Shown here: one piece after another, positions 17,302-26,704 of the stretch | How positions within the stretch are numbered: the first letter of the stretch is position 1 | How the letters are laid out: the number at the start of each line of letters is the position of its first letter | Source: Bacillota bacterium | GTDB taxonomy: Bacteria > Bacillota > UBA4882 > UBA8346 | Length of the DNA stretch: 64,000 nt | Assembly: GCA_023426245.1 (NCBI GenBank) | Contig: JAFABB010000033.1 | Span: forward strand, 168,614 to 232,613 | Direction: 5' to 3' | Position numbers and translations under genes: made by a program | Notes under the pieces: model-generated | What the model was told of the DNA's origin: nothing | Database searches by the model: none | The model's input: the letters and a program-made list of their open reading frames with translations, nothing else

Positions 17302-18660
17302 TTACGGTAAGGTATAGGGCATACTGGCGGTCGTTGAAAGTACATTACCGCGAGCCCCGATATCATAACCGTTTACTCCGGCGCCCTTCAAATCGCTGCT
17401 GCTCACCAATTGGAAGAAGGTTCCGTAATTGATGGAGCCGTTGGAATTGCGGGAAACCGGCGCAGTACCGAAAGTGTAGGAAGGAGTTGATGCGAAATCA
17501 GCTGCGGTCGCCACAATACTTCCCGTATAGTTGGTGGAAGTCTGGGAACTCTTGTTATACCACACATTCGAATAGGAGATATCGCCCGCCGTCACATAAT
17601 GGTCGTTGCCGCCACCCGCATAAGATAAGTTATTGCTTAAAGCATGCGTCCCGTTGGCAAATGCGAAATTATAATTGCTGGTTGATTGTGAGGAAGTACT
17701 GGTCATTGAATTATGCCAGGAAGTGCATTGAGTAACCGTAATCGGACCCGGGTTGCTGTTATCGGTGAAGCCGTGCTTCTTGTTGTAAAAGGCCATGCAA
17801 CGCCGGACAGTATGTTGGACCGAATTGGAGGAGGAGCCGAGTTTATACCCGTTACCATCGCCGTTACTCAAAGTGCTGCCGTCGGAAAGTAATCCGTTGC
17901 TGTAGGAGACACAGTCTTCAATGACCACCGGCCCAATGACTCCGGTACTGCTCTTGGTATAGAGATCCCAACCGTCATCAATGTTATTATGAGCGATACA
18001 GCCACGGAAAACATTACCGTAACCGGTTGTAAGTTTGCAGGCAAAGCCGTCCGCGTCTTCACCGTCCGGATCTTTATTATCATAAGAATCGCAATTTAAG
18101 ATCAGATTATAGCTCGGCCAGTCCCCAATGCTGCTAAGTGAGCTATCCCTGCGCCCGAGCTGCAGTCCGCTGTCCCGGTTGGAATAGGTAGAGCATTGAT
18201 TGATTACGTTATAACTCCCGCCGATATAGATGCCGTTGTCGCCGGCCCCTTTCACTTTGATTCCTTTGATATGCCAGTAGTTTCCATTGATGGTCAGGCC
18301 GCGGTTGGCGTCAGCCAGGGCTTGGCCGGAAAAATCAAAAACAGGCGCGCTTTCACCCGATACCGAGGTAATGGTTTTGAATGAACCGTTCGCTCCGTTA
18401 TTGCCGTAGGCAACAGTAATACCGGTGGAATAGGAATAGGTGCCGCTATGGACATAAATTGTACCACCGGAAGACAAATTCGTTATCGCAGCCTCCAGCG
18501 TCATTGGGCTGCTGGTTGTTCCTGTGCCGTTGGCAGTGCCGGATGTTGTGACATGGATCACGGATGAGGATGCCATAATATTGGATGTGCCCCAGCAGAA
18601 GACGGCAGCCAGACAAAGAATCAATACCAGTTGAATCCTAAAGTTACCATTGGTTTTCAT
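17302..18660 (-). CDS. Secreted pectate lyase, PL9-like right-handed beta-helix
   Basis: 452 residues with a signal peptide (MKTNGNFRIQLVLILCLAAV...IMASSS). The body is a parallel beta-helix built from short turns such as IKGIKVKGAGDNGIYIGGSY. The segment DADGFACKLTTGYGNVFRGC followed by AHNNIDDGWDLYTK matches, from memory, the calcium/catalytic face of polysaccharide lyase family 9, as in Pel9A and PelL. It would cleave polygalacturonate outside the cell. GGGAGG precedes the ATG. PL9 enzymes of Dickeya are T2SS substrates, and this gene sits between the two T2SS gene groups, so it is a good cargo candidate. Confidence 0.8.
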   Translation of the reverse strand: MKTNGNFRIQLVLILCLAAVFCWGTSNIMASSSVIHVTTSGTANGTGTTSSPMTLEAAITNLSSGGTIYVHSGTYSYSTGITVAYGNNGANGSFKTITSVSGESAPVFDFSGQALADANRGLTINGNYWHIKGIKVKGAGDNGIYIGGSYNVINQCSTYSNRDSGLQLGRRDSSLSSIGDWPSYNLILNCDSYDNKDPDGEDADGFACKLTTGYGNVFRGCIAHNNIDDGWDLYTKSSTGVIGPVVIEDCVSYSNGLLSDGSTLSNGDGNGYKLGSSSNSVQHTVRRCMAFYNKKHGFTDNSNPGPITVTQCTSWHNSMTSTSSQSTSNYNFAFANGTHALSNNLSYAGGGNDHYVTAGDISYSNVWYNKSSQTSTNYTGSIVATAADFASTPSYTFGTAPVSRNSNGSINYGTFFQLVSSSDLKGAGVNGYDIGARGNVLSTTASMPYTLP

Positions 18661-19438
18661 TACCGAGAACCTCCCTTTTTAATATTTTTAATCATTAAAA
18701 ACCAGTGCAGGTTGTTTGAATCCGATGCCTCCTTTCTTCAATTTTTTTCGATTGAATCTGGATGGCAAAATTTTATGGAAAAATATGGTACACATACATT
18801 ATATTGCGCTATGCGATTTTTGTATTTGCAATTCTTGCCAATATTTAACAAATATGTCGATAATTTGTCATGGATTGGTAAGAATGCGATCTATCTCAAA
18901 GGTATCAGGGCTGTTCCGAAAGTAAATGGATTGATTTTGAAGTAATTATTAGAGGGAAAGGACAGATAATCCACCACGAAACAGGAAAGGGAAGGAAAAG
19001 AGGGAAGCCGGTTGGTTTTGAGCAACGCAAGTGGTTTTATTTCGTGGAAAGGGGATAAAGCTTAAAGTTCTTTGAGAAAAGGAAGCCCTAAAAGGAGGTT
19101 AACAAGGACAGGAGTATAGGATTTATAGGATTCAAGAGTGGCGGCGCGTCCGCGCGAAGGCTTAGATCCGGCAGATTGCTTTCTAAAATATAAAAACCGA
19201 GCCTCTGGGATCCATGTTCCTGAGGCCAAAGTGTTTTTTGTACCCCAGAGCGAGCTTTTTCTAGATCGGAGGGAGCTTTTGGTTACTTCCCTTATGGAAC
19301 CACGAATGGCACGAAAAAATACCAAAATGGAAATCAAAAAGATGGCGTAATGGAGAGTGGCGGATGAATCCTTGGAGTTTTACTCTTACTCATTTTATTT
19401 AGCCCCCATATGCCAATATATGCCCCCATCCGAAACAT
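18661..19438. other. Intergenic region between gspD and the pectate lyase gene
   Basis: No supported gene in 780 bp. The lyase promoter should lie near 18661-18850. Degenerate dispersed words occur at 18972 (CCACCACGAAAC), 19099-19131 (TTAACAAGGACAGGAGTATA, then GGATTTATAGGATT) and 19300 (ACCACGAATGGCACGAAAAA). They resemble intergenic repeats elsewhere in the window. Confidence 0.5.
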
Positions 19439-21724
19439 TTATTGCTGTTTTTTCTTTTTCTTTTTCGGATCCTCGGCCGGCGGGTTTAGAGTATCTTTCA
19501 ACTCCTGACTGGCGTTAGCGTTGATTTTTTGTGTAGCCGCCTTGGCATCCTCCGCATTGTAAACCAAATGAGGCGTGATCACGATCACAAACTCTTCTAT
19601 CACATCTTTGGTGGAATAACTTCGGAAGAGCAAACCCAGCAGCGGGATATCCCCTAAAATCGGTATCTTATTGACAGTTTTTTCTTTCCGAGTATTGCGC
19701 AAGCCGCTTAAAATGACCGATTGTTTGTCATTGACCCTTACTGTGGTTTCGGTGGCATGTTCGGTGGTTTCCGGTAATGCGGAACCCTGTGGAATGGCTC
19801 CGAACTCGGAGATTTTCGGTTTGATTTCCATGGTGATTTTATCATCGGCAACCCAGGGTGTAACCGTGACAGTTAAACTGGAATCAACATTTTTATTCGA
19901 TTTGGTTGTAGTTGGTACACCGTTGGTTGTAGTAGTTTCTTCTACTGGGTAGTATCTTTTTGTTGATACGCTGAAACTAGCCGGATAACCATTCAAAGTA
20001 GTTATTGTCGGGTTTTGTAACACTTTGGCTTTTTTATTTTCCAGTAAGAATTTAAGGCTTGTGCTACTTTTACTATCGGAAGTATCTTCCCCGATTGTGC
20101 CCGACTGAGTATTGATCCCAAATTTCGTGCCGCTAACACTGATCGAATATGTCGGAGTCCAGTCAAATTCATTGTCACCGGTAATCAACACTACCATCAC
20201 ATCGAAGACAATCGTCGGATTGACCTGGTCGATTTTTGCGATATATTGCTGCACTTGATTGATGAAATTTTGCGGGCCCGTAACCGTAATCGAATTAATT
20301 TCCTTCACCACCACCATATCGGTTTTGGAAATCGAGGAGGGGATGTATTTGAGTACATCCTCGGCCTTGAGATTTTTTATGGGAACGACCACGGTCCGGT
20401 CCTGGTTATCGTCAGTGTCGACCTGTTTCAAATAATCGCCAAACATCTTGTGGACCGACTCGGGAGCCGTCACGATTAAGGAATTTTTATCCGTCAGCAA
20501 TACAAAGTTTTGCCTGGAAAAGATGGCCGGCAAGGTATTCAACAGCACATCGGCCTTGACATATTTGATGGGATATACCTTAACCGTATTAAAATCCGAG
20601 GTTTCGGGCCGGACTATCATTCCATCGCCGATCATATAAATATTGTTTTGCAGTTTATAAGAATAAACCGTGCCTTCAAAGAGGTATTTGAGGGCTTGCT
20701 CAAATGGGAGCTTATGAAGGCGGATATTGTTCACGGTCCAATTGACCTGTGCCAGAACGACCAAATCCACATTGGCTTTCCGGGCCATTTCCCATAAAAC
20801 GGTGGTTAGGGAAGAGGACTGCACTTCCACATCAAATAGTTTTTCTTTACTGTCATAATTGATATTCATATTTTGACCGCCCGGGCCCATGGTAGGAGCC
20901 CGGGAGATACGCCAGGACTCTCCGGAATTCATTAATTGCAAATTATTGGCGCTGCAAAGCAGGGTTAAGGCATCCGGCAAGGGAAGGTTTTGTAAATAAA
21001 TACTGATATTCATATTTAAATCCTGATTGGGGATAACCGATACCCCGGTTTTCTCGGTAATGGCCCGGGTTAAAGCAGCCAGAGGTGCATTTTGAGCGTC
21101 GAGGGAAAGCAGGTTGTTTTGATATTTGACCGTAAAATCCGCTTGCAGAGAACTCTTTTTGCGGATAAAAGTTACCGCGCCATTTTTTTCAGCTGTGCAA
21201 TTGGCTTGAATTAAAATCGAATCCATGGCGTTTTGAACCGGAATTTGTTGCAGGCGGATGGTAATCCGGTCTTTGATGTCCGGGTCGGGGACTAGATTCA
21301 TTCCGACTTTTTGGGCGATGGCTTGGACTAATTGTAAAAGTTTTGCTTCCTTGGCCTCGACCGATAATAAATTATTGCTGTATTCCACATTTAAAACCGA
21401 ATTATCGATTTGGGTGATTTGGTAGACGTTATTTTGTTTGATATAGCGCAAATTGTTGGACTGGGTGATGATATTCAGCGCATCGTCAAAAGTTACTTTC
21501 GTCAAGTGAATCGTCACCGTGCCGCTGACCTCATTATCAATTAAAAAATTGGCGCCGTTTTGGCTCGCCAGTACGCGTAGCACATCTTTAACATCGGCGT
21601 TTTTGAAGTCGAGATCAATAAGTTTCTGGGGCACGCAATAAGCAGCAGAGGCCAGAAATAGGACCAGTAGAACAACTTCCATCATTGAATGGACTTTCGA
21701 AAATCGCATCATCATAGACACCAT
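19439..21724 (-). CDS. gspD: Type II secretion outer-membrane secretin GspD
   Basis: Forms the outer-membrane secretion channel. A signal peptide (MEVVLLVLFLASAAYC) is followed by several STN/N0-like modules of about 65-75 residues; four can be recognised by their VxxxxxxxLxxxxLxxxxxxxN pattern (about 40-110, 118-190, 205-275, 300-375). Two NolW/N1-type domains come next (about 385-445 and 455-510). The C-terminal secretin core has VLQNPTITTLNGYPASFSV and VNKIPILGDIPLLGLLFRS, ending before a Lys-rich tail (KKKKKKQQ). Several in-frame starts (TTG 21730, ATG 21724, ATG 21715) lack a clear ribosome site. It is transcribed opposite to the other gsp genes, and a secretin needs an outer membrane. 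Confidence 0.92.
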   Translation of the reverse strand: MVSMMMRFSKVHSMMEVVLLVLFLASAAYCVPQKLIDLDFKNADVKDVLRVLASQNGANFLIDNEVSGTVTIHLTKVTFDDALNIITQSNNLRYIKQNNVYQITQIDNSVLNVEYSNNLLSVEAKEAKLLQLVQAIAQKVGMNLVPDPDIKDRITIRLQQIPVQNAMDSILIQANCTAEKNGAVTFIRKKSSLQADFTVKYQNNLLSLDAQNAPLAALTRAITEKTGVSVIPNQDLNMNISIYLQNLPLPDALTLLCSANNLQLMNSGESWRISRAPTMGPGGQNMNINYDSKEKLFDVEVQSSSLTTVLWEMARKANVDLVVLAQVNWTVNNIRLHKLPFEQALKYLFEGTVYSYKLQNNIYMIGDGMIVRPETSDFNTVKVYPIKYVKADVLLNTLPAIFSRQNFVLLTDKNSLIVTAPESVHKMFGDYLKQVDTDDNQDRTVVVPIKNLKAEDVLKYIPSSISKTDMVVVKEINSITVTGPQNFINQVQQYIAKIDQVNPTIVFDVMVVLITGDNEFDWTPTYSISVSGTKFGINTQSGTIGEDTSDSKSSTSLKFLLENKKAKVLQNPTITTLNGYPASFSVSTKRYYPVEETTTTNGVPTTTKSNKNVDSSLTVTVTPWVADDKITMEIKPKISEFGAIPQGSALPETTEHATETTVRVNDKQSVILSGLRNTRKEKTVNKIPILGDIPLLGLLFRSYSTKDVIEEFVIVITPHLVYNAEDAKAATQKINANASQELKDTLNPPAEDPKKKKKKQQ

Positions 21725-21859
21725 ATCCAAGTTATTTTAAGTAATTGGAATATTCTTCAAATCAAGAATATCTCCTCCAATTTAGAACGAATAAAATTTT
21801 TTATTGGATAAATTTTTACTTTTGAAGGAAAATTTGTTTCTTTCCAGAATCCTAAAAAC

Positions 21860-22570
21860 ATGGCGCTGATTATATCCCTTTATGCTTTGGTGATTGGAAG
21901 CTTTTTAAACGTATGCATCTACCGGATACCTAGGGGTGTTTCCATTGTCTGGCCGCGGTCTTTTTGCCCGAATTGTCAAAAGAACATTCCATGGTACGAT
22001 TTGATTCCGGTTTTGAGTTATATCATTTTGCGGGGCCGTTGCCGGTTTTGTAGAGCGACGATTGGGATTCAATATCCTGTTGTAGAAATTTCCACCGCTA
22101 TTCTGGCGCTGGTATTCTATAAAAAATATGGACTGACCGGGGAATTTTTTAAGATTGCGGTTTTTTGTTGCTTATTGATCATCATTGCCTGGATTGATTG
22201 CTTTCACCGGCGGATACCCAACAAGTTATCTATTTTGGGCATCATCGCCGGACTAGCATGGGCTTACTTTTACGGCAAAGCCGCGCTGTTTCATGCCGGT
22301 CTTGGAATGCTCATCGGTGGCGGTATTTTATTTCCGATTGCCTTTTTCTATCCTCGGGGAATGGGGATGGGGGATGTGAAATTGTTGGCCATGATTGGAG
22401 CTTTTGTAGGGGTAAAGGCGGCTTTGTATACTTTGTTTATCGGCTCGGCCCTGGGTGCGGTGATTGGATTAGGCCTCCTATATTGGAAAACCATCACCCC
22501 TAAAACCCAAATTCCCTTTGGCCCGTTTTTGGCTGTTGGAGCAATCATAACCCTTTTATTTGTTATGTAA
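21860..22570 (+). CDS. gspO: Prepilin peptidase GspO/PilD
   Basis: Membrane aspartyl protease that cleaves and N-methylates the pseudopilins. The N-terminal domain has LVIGSFLNVCIYRIPRG and the zinc tetracysteine CPNC...CRFC. The catalytic Asp regions are AWIDCFHRRIPNKLS and MGMGDVKLLAMIGAF (GxGDxK-type). Several membrane helices fill 236 residues, the normal length. ATG 21860 has only a weak upstream site. It is divergent from gspD and completes the T2SS set in this window. Confidence 0.94.
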   Translation: MALIISLYALVIGSFLNVCIYRIPRGVSIVWPRSFCPNCQKNIPWYDLIPVLSYIILRGRCRFCRATIGIQYPVVEISTAILALVFYKKYGLTGEFFKIAVFCCLLIIIAWIDCFHRRIPNKLSILGIIAGLAWAYFYGKAALFHAGLGMLIGGGILFPIAFFYPRGMGMGDVKLLAMIGAFVGVKAALYTLFIGSALGAVIGLGLLYWKTITPKTQIPFGPFLAVGAIITLLFVM

Positions 22571-22642
22571 AATCATCATTTCTTCTCTGTCTTCACGCTG
22601 CTCTGCACCATTTATTTTTTGCCATATACCCCCGGTCACGGA

Positions 22643-23812
22643 CTAGTGCAATATCCCGCTTCCCTTAATAGCTACGATTGCTTTCTTAATTTCCGTTTCC
22701 GGTTGGACCATGGCTAACCGGACATATCCCTCGCCGTGTTCTCCAAAACTACTACCGGGAACCACAATAATTCCGGCTTTTTCAATTAAGTCAAAGGTAA
22801 AATCCACTGACGACTTGTAGTGGGGGGGAATGGCCGCCCAAATAAACATCGTTCCCTGGGGTTTGTCGATATGCCAGCCGATTTCGCCCAAACCGTCGGC
22901 GATCAGGTTGCGCCTGATTTCATACGCTTTTACTGTTTGAACAACACAATCCTGAGGACCATTCAAAGCCGCGATGGCCGCTTTCTGAATCGGTAGGAAG
23001 ATGCCATAATCCAGATGAGATTTAAGGTTCCTTAATCTTTCAATAATTTGGCGGTTTCCTAAAGCGAATGAAATCCGGCAGCCTGGCATGTTATAGGTCT
23101 TTGAAAGGGAGTTGAATTCGATCCCCACATCTTTGGCGCCGGGAACGGCTAAAAAACTGCCGCATTTTTGGCCGCCAAAAACCAGCTCACAATAAGCGTT
23201 ATCATGGAGGATAATAATATCGTACTTTTTAGCGAACCAAACCAGTTTTTCATAAAATTCATAAGGTGCTGTCGCGGTGACCGGATTATTGGGATAGGAC
23301 ACAATCATCAATTTGGCCTGCTCGGCTACAGATGCCGGGATTTTATCAAGGTCGATCAGATAATTGTTGGACTTTACCAAAGGGATAGGGTAAAGTTCTG
23401 CCTCTGCCAGCTGCGGTCCGGTACTGAAAATCGGGTAACAGGGATCCGGAGTCAAGACCAGTTCGCCGGGATTGGTTATTGCCAGTGAAATATGGGATAA
23501 ACCATCCTGAGAGCCGCTCATGGCCAGCACTTCATCTTTTTCCAATTGAACCCCAAAACGCCGCTGGTACCAGTCTTGGACCGCCTTTATCAGCTCCGGC
23601 AAGTCACGGATTGCATAGATATAATTTTCAGGTTTGGCTACTTCTTCCCGGAGTACTTCGATAATATGAGGAGCAGGAGGCAAATCCGGGGTACCGATGC
23701 TAAAATTGATAATGGATCGGCCTTTAGCCAATTGTTCTTGCTTCTTTTGCTCAAGCTGGGCAAAGATGGCCGAAGTCAATCCATTGGTGCGTTTGGAAAA
23801 TTTCATGTTCAC
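22643..23812 (-). CDS. Class I/II PLP-dependent aminotransferase
   Basis: 389 residues. Fold-type I motifs: INFSIGTPDLPPAP near the N-terminus, SYPNNPVTA, HDNAYCEL, and the PLP lysine in SLSKTYNMPGCRISFALGN. A C-terminal GSSFGEHGEGYVRLA places the substrate arginine. The set resembles LL-diaminopimelate/alanine/aspartate-type aminotransferases; the amino-acid substrate cannot be told. The start is probably GTG 23812, five bases after GGAG, with ATG 23806 just inside. Monocistronic. Confidence 0.88.
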   Translation of the reverse strand: MNMKFSKRTNGLTSAIFAQLEQKKQEQLAKGRSIINFSIGTPDLPPAPHIIEVLREEVAKPENYIYAIRDLPELIKAVQDWYQRRFGVQLEKDEVLAMSGSQDGLSHISLAITNPGELVLTPDPCYPIFSTGPQLAEAELYPIPLVKSNNYLIDLDKIPASVAEQAKLMIVSYPNNPVTATAPYEFYEKLVWFAKKYDIIILHDNAYCELVFGGQKCGSFLAVPGAKDVGIEFNSLSKTYNMPGCRISFALGNRQIIERLRNLKSHLDYGIFLPIQKAAIAALNGPQDCVVQTVKAYEIRRNLIADGLGEIGWHIDKPQGTMFIWAAIPPHYKSSVDFTFDLIEKAGIIVVPGSSFGEHGEGYVRLAMVQPETEIKKAIVAIKGSGILH

Positions 23813-23830
23813 ACAATCTCCTGTTAAACT

Positions 23831-24346
23831 TTATTTCAATTGAAATTGATTGCTTATCCCCTGATATTCATCGATGAGACGGGATTGCCAGATGACGAAT
23901 TCTTTGATTTCCGCATCCCCAATCAGCATGCGAAATGCTTCGCGGACTTTTATCACAAAGAGCCGGTCCAATTCAAAGCGGGAAAGATTTCTCGCCAAAG
24001 GGCATAATGCAGTTGCCCGGGGATCCATCTTCATGATTAAGGTATTCTTCACCGAAAGATAGGGGACAAGAGGAAAAACCCGGCAAGCGAGAGGCCTTCG
24101 GGTTCTCTGGCATTTCCCATCGCAAATTGCCAAGGCGCACTGATAATTCGGAAAATCGACCGTCAAAATTTTCAAAAACGAATTCCGGGCCTGAAGTTCA
24201 TCTTCCCCCGGGTAAAGATACATTCCTGATTCCGGGTCTCCTCCCTGGCAGCAGGCTTTGTTGCATAGTTTACCACAGTCTTTGGATAGGGGAGTCACAG
24301 CTTGTAAAATTTGATATGCTTTTGAATATAAAGCCATTTTATTCAT
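23831..24346 (-). CDS. YkgJ-like cysteine-cluster protein
   Basis: About 171 residues. A cluster CGKLCNKACC near the N-terminus and CDGKCQRTRRPLACRVFPLVPY in the middle, plus a later CPLA, give at least eight cysteines in the arrangement of the zinc- or iron-chelating YkgJ family. Function is unknown. The start is uncertain: ATG 24346 was chosen, and ATG 24367 or 24337 are possible. It follows no operon partner except the aminotransferase gene 19 bp downstream on the same strand, with which it may be co-transcribed. Confidence 0.7.
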   Translation of the reverse strand: MNKMALYSKAYQILQAVTPLSKDCGKLCNKACCQGGDPESGMYLYPGEDELQARNSFLKILTVDFPNYQCALAICDGKCQRTRRPLACRVFPLVPYLSVKNTLIMKMDPRATALCPLARNLSRFELDRLFVIKVREAFRMLIGDAEIKEFVIWQSRLIDEYQGISNQFQLK

Positions 24347-24572
24347 TGCGACTTTCCATTTTATCATTTTCGAATTCGAAGCGGTTTTTCATTCTACTTT
24401 TCGACCTGGAAAATAAATTCCCTTCTGTTATGAAAATTAAAATAGCTGGATAAAAAAAGGTAAAAGGCTATTGAAAGCCGAAATATATTCATTTGATATC
24501 GAAGGCTCAATTTGATAAAATTATTTTTTGTCAAAGACTCAAATCGACTTTAATCGTTTAAGTGGAGAAAAA

Positions 24573-25235
24573 ATGTTATCATTCCAATCCTTATTTGATT
24601 TAGTTCTTCATCTGGACAAGCACCTTGGTCTTTTCATTCATGATTTCGGTGGCTGGTCCTATCTTGTCCTTTTCCTGATTATATTTTGTGAAACAGGCCT
24701 GGTGGTAACCCCTTTTTTACCGGGCGATTCCTTGATTTTTACTGCAGGGGCCATTGCGGCGGCAACGATGGAATTGCGAGTGGAATGGCTTTTTTTCATT
24801 TTTTGGTTTGCAGCGATGATCGGCGATTCCACCAACTATTGGATCGGTTATTTTCTGCGAATCCACGTTTTTAGTGGTAAAAAGATTCCATTCATTCAAA
24901 GATCGTATCTTGAACGGACCCAGTCGTTTTACCAGCGTCACGGAGGTAAAACTATCGTTTTGGCAAGATTTATTCCGATCATACGAACTTTTGCCCCTTT
25001 TGTTGCCGGTGTAAGTGAAATGGTCTATTGGCGCTTTCTTTTTTATAGTGTGATCGGAAGTATGGCTTGGATTGCCATTTTCCTTTTTGGCGGTTATTTT
25101 TTCGGCAATTTACCAATTGTTAAGGCGCATTTTTCTATTGTGATTTTTGCGATCGTGCTCATATCGTTACTACCTGCGGCGATTGAAATTTTTCAGCAAT
25201 TTTACGCGGCAAAGAGAAATAAAGGAAACGGCTAA
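24573..25235 (+). CDS. DedA-family membrane protein
   Basis: 220 residues from ATG 24573 (GGAG six bases upstream). Family features: FCETGLVVTPFLPGDSLIF, GDSTNYWIGY, and the arginine motif FIPIIRTFAPFVAGVSEM, with four to five membrane segments. DedA/SNARE-associated proteins are lipid transporters (undecaprenyl phosphate or phospholipid flipping) in studied cases. The substrate is not assignable here. A terminator follows. Confidence 0.92.
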   Translation: MLSFQSLFDLVLHLDKHLGLFIHDFGGWSYLVLFLIIFCETGLVVTPFLPGDSLIFTAGAIAAATMELRVEWLFFIFWFAAMIGDSTNYWIGYFLRIHVFSGKKIPFIQRSYLERTQSFYQRHGGKTIVLARFIPIIRTFAPFVAGVSEMVYWRFLFYSVIGSMAWIAIFLFGGYFFGNLPIVKAHFSIVIFAIVLISLLPAAIEIFQQFYAAKRNKGNG

Positions 25236-25385
25236 TGAAAATATTGGAAAACTACGGTTTTTTTTAGAGAAAAAAAGATCGGGCCAAGCGGGGTCCTATT
25301 CATTCGGTGCAGCCTTATCCGGCTTGACGGATCTTGCAAAAAAATGTTAAAATATTCACTGCTAAGAAAGTAAAAAATGGAAATC

Positions 25386-25424
25386 ATCCGGAATATTACC
25401 GCGGTTTGCTATTCCGGATATTTT
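25386..25424 (+). terminator. Rho-independent terminator after the dedA-like gene
   Basis: Stem ATCCGGAATA / TATTCCGGAT with a 14-nt loop, followed by ATTTTTAT. It lies 150 bp after the stop and 70 bp before the next gene. Confidence 0.8.
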
Positions 25425-25494
25425 TATCCAATTTGTTTTTTAATCCGATGATGATAAACATGTTTTTTACTAAACGAATACTAAAGGAGTATTC

Positions 25495-26100
25495 ATGGCC
25501 GGTTTAAATTTTCGATTCCTCATTTTATCGTTGCCTTGGATTGTGTTGGGTTTGGTATTTCATGAATTTTGTCATGCGTATGTCGCCAACAGGCTGGGGG
25601 ATCCGACTCCGAAGCAGGAGGGGAGACTTTCACTTAATCCATTGGTACATCTTGATTTGATCGGATTTTTGGCTTTGATTTTTTTAAAGGTTGGATGGGC
25701 AAGGCCGGTTCAGATCAACCCACAGTATTATAAGAAGCCCATGAAAGCGATGTTACTGGTAGCCTTAGCCGGTCCGGGCGGAAATTTTATATTGGCCGTG
25801 TTTTTTGCAATGATCATTCGGATCATGGCTTATTTGAATATTAATCCTTGGTTTATGGAAATAGGCCTATGGTATAATGTGATGCTGGGATTTTTTAATT
25901 TGATACCGATTCCGCCCCTTGATGGTGGAAAGGTGCTACGGTTTTATTTGCGGGGAAATGCGGCCTATTATTTTGATCGATTTGAATCTTACGGTGTGTT
26001 TGTATTATTATTACTGTTACTGCTGAATCCGTTCCAGATTGCGTTGTTTAATTTGGTAAATATCACTTCTTCGTTACTTGCGGGCCATATGGTTATATAG
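25495..26100 (+). CDS. Site-2-protease-like M50 family metalloprotease
   Basis: 201 residues with a strong AAAGGAG site. Membrane zinc protease with HEFCHAY (HExxH) in the first helix and NLIPIPPLDGGKVL as the second metal motif, both in hydrophobic surroundings. GRLSLNPLVHLDLIG is typical of the short Rip/YwhC-type group. The physiological substrate is unknown. It starts a run HD-domain gene - scpA - scpB in one direction. Confidence 0.92.
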   Translation: MAGLNFRFLILSLPWIVLGLVFHEFCHAYVANRLGDPTPKQEGRLSLNPLVHLDLIGFLALIFLKVGWARPVQINPQYYKKPMKAMLLVALAGPGGNFILAVFFAMIIRIMAYLNINPWFMEIGLWYNVMLGFFNLIPIPPLDGGKVLRFYLRGNAAYYFDRFESYGVFVLLLLLLLNPFQIALFNLVNITSSLLAGHMVI

Positions 26101-26121
26101 CAGGATATTCTGAAAAGCGGG

Positions 26122-26658
26122 GTGAAAACTTTGGGGGTAATTAAAAGGATTACGAATTCATGGGGTAAAAAAACAAGCCCTGAAGATTTGGCCTTAATCG
26201 ATTTTTATCTTGATGATCCCGGAAAATTTCTTTTTAGTCAAATGAGCCGGATTGATCAAAAGCATGCTTTAACGGTGGCGAATGCGATTTTGAAAAAAGC
26301 CACCACAGCCACAGAGAATATTGAATTAAAAACATTGGTAACAGCAGCCCTTTTACATGATATCGGAAAAGTTGAGGGTGATTTTAATTTTCTCAGCCGG
26401 ATTATGGTTGGAATTGTAAGAAGGATTCGGCCTGCTCTGCGTGGTAAATTGGCGATGAGATATCCGCTAACTTTTTGGGAAAAGTTTCGTTATGGTCTTT
26501 ATGTCGATTTAGTACATCCGGCGCGTGGAGCTCATATGGCCAGGATATTCGGCGTGGATCCGCAGATCGTGGACATTATCAGACACCATCATGATCCGCC
26601 TCGTTCCGATCAAAGTAACGAATTGACTTGGTTACAATTGGCGGACAGTAAAAGTTGA
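26122..26658 (+). CDS. HD-domain protein (HDIG-type)
   Basis: 178 residues. A metal-dependent phosphohydrolase fold is indicated by ALLHDIGKVEGDF and later RGAHMARIFG and IIRHHHDPP. The substrate cannot be named. The start is GTG 26122 or TTG 26131, the latter better spaced from GGGGTG. It lies 21 bp after the M50 gene and 46 bp before scpA, consistent with an operon. Confidence 0.8.
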   Translation: MKTLGVIKRITNSWGKKTSPEDLALIDFYLDDPGKFLFSQMSRIDQKHALTVANAILKKATTATENIELKTLVTAALLHDIGKVEGDFNFLSRIMVGIVRRIRPALRGKLAMRYPLTFWEKFRYGLYVDLVHPARGAHMARIFGVDPQIVDIIRHHHDPPRSDQSNELTWLQLADSKS

Positions 26659-26704
26659 TGGACTAAATTCGGGTTAAAAGTATTTTACGAAGTGGGAATA
26701 ATGG

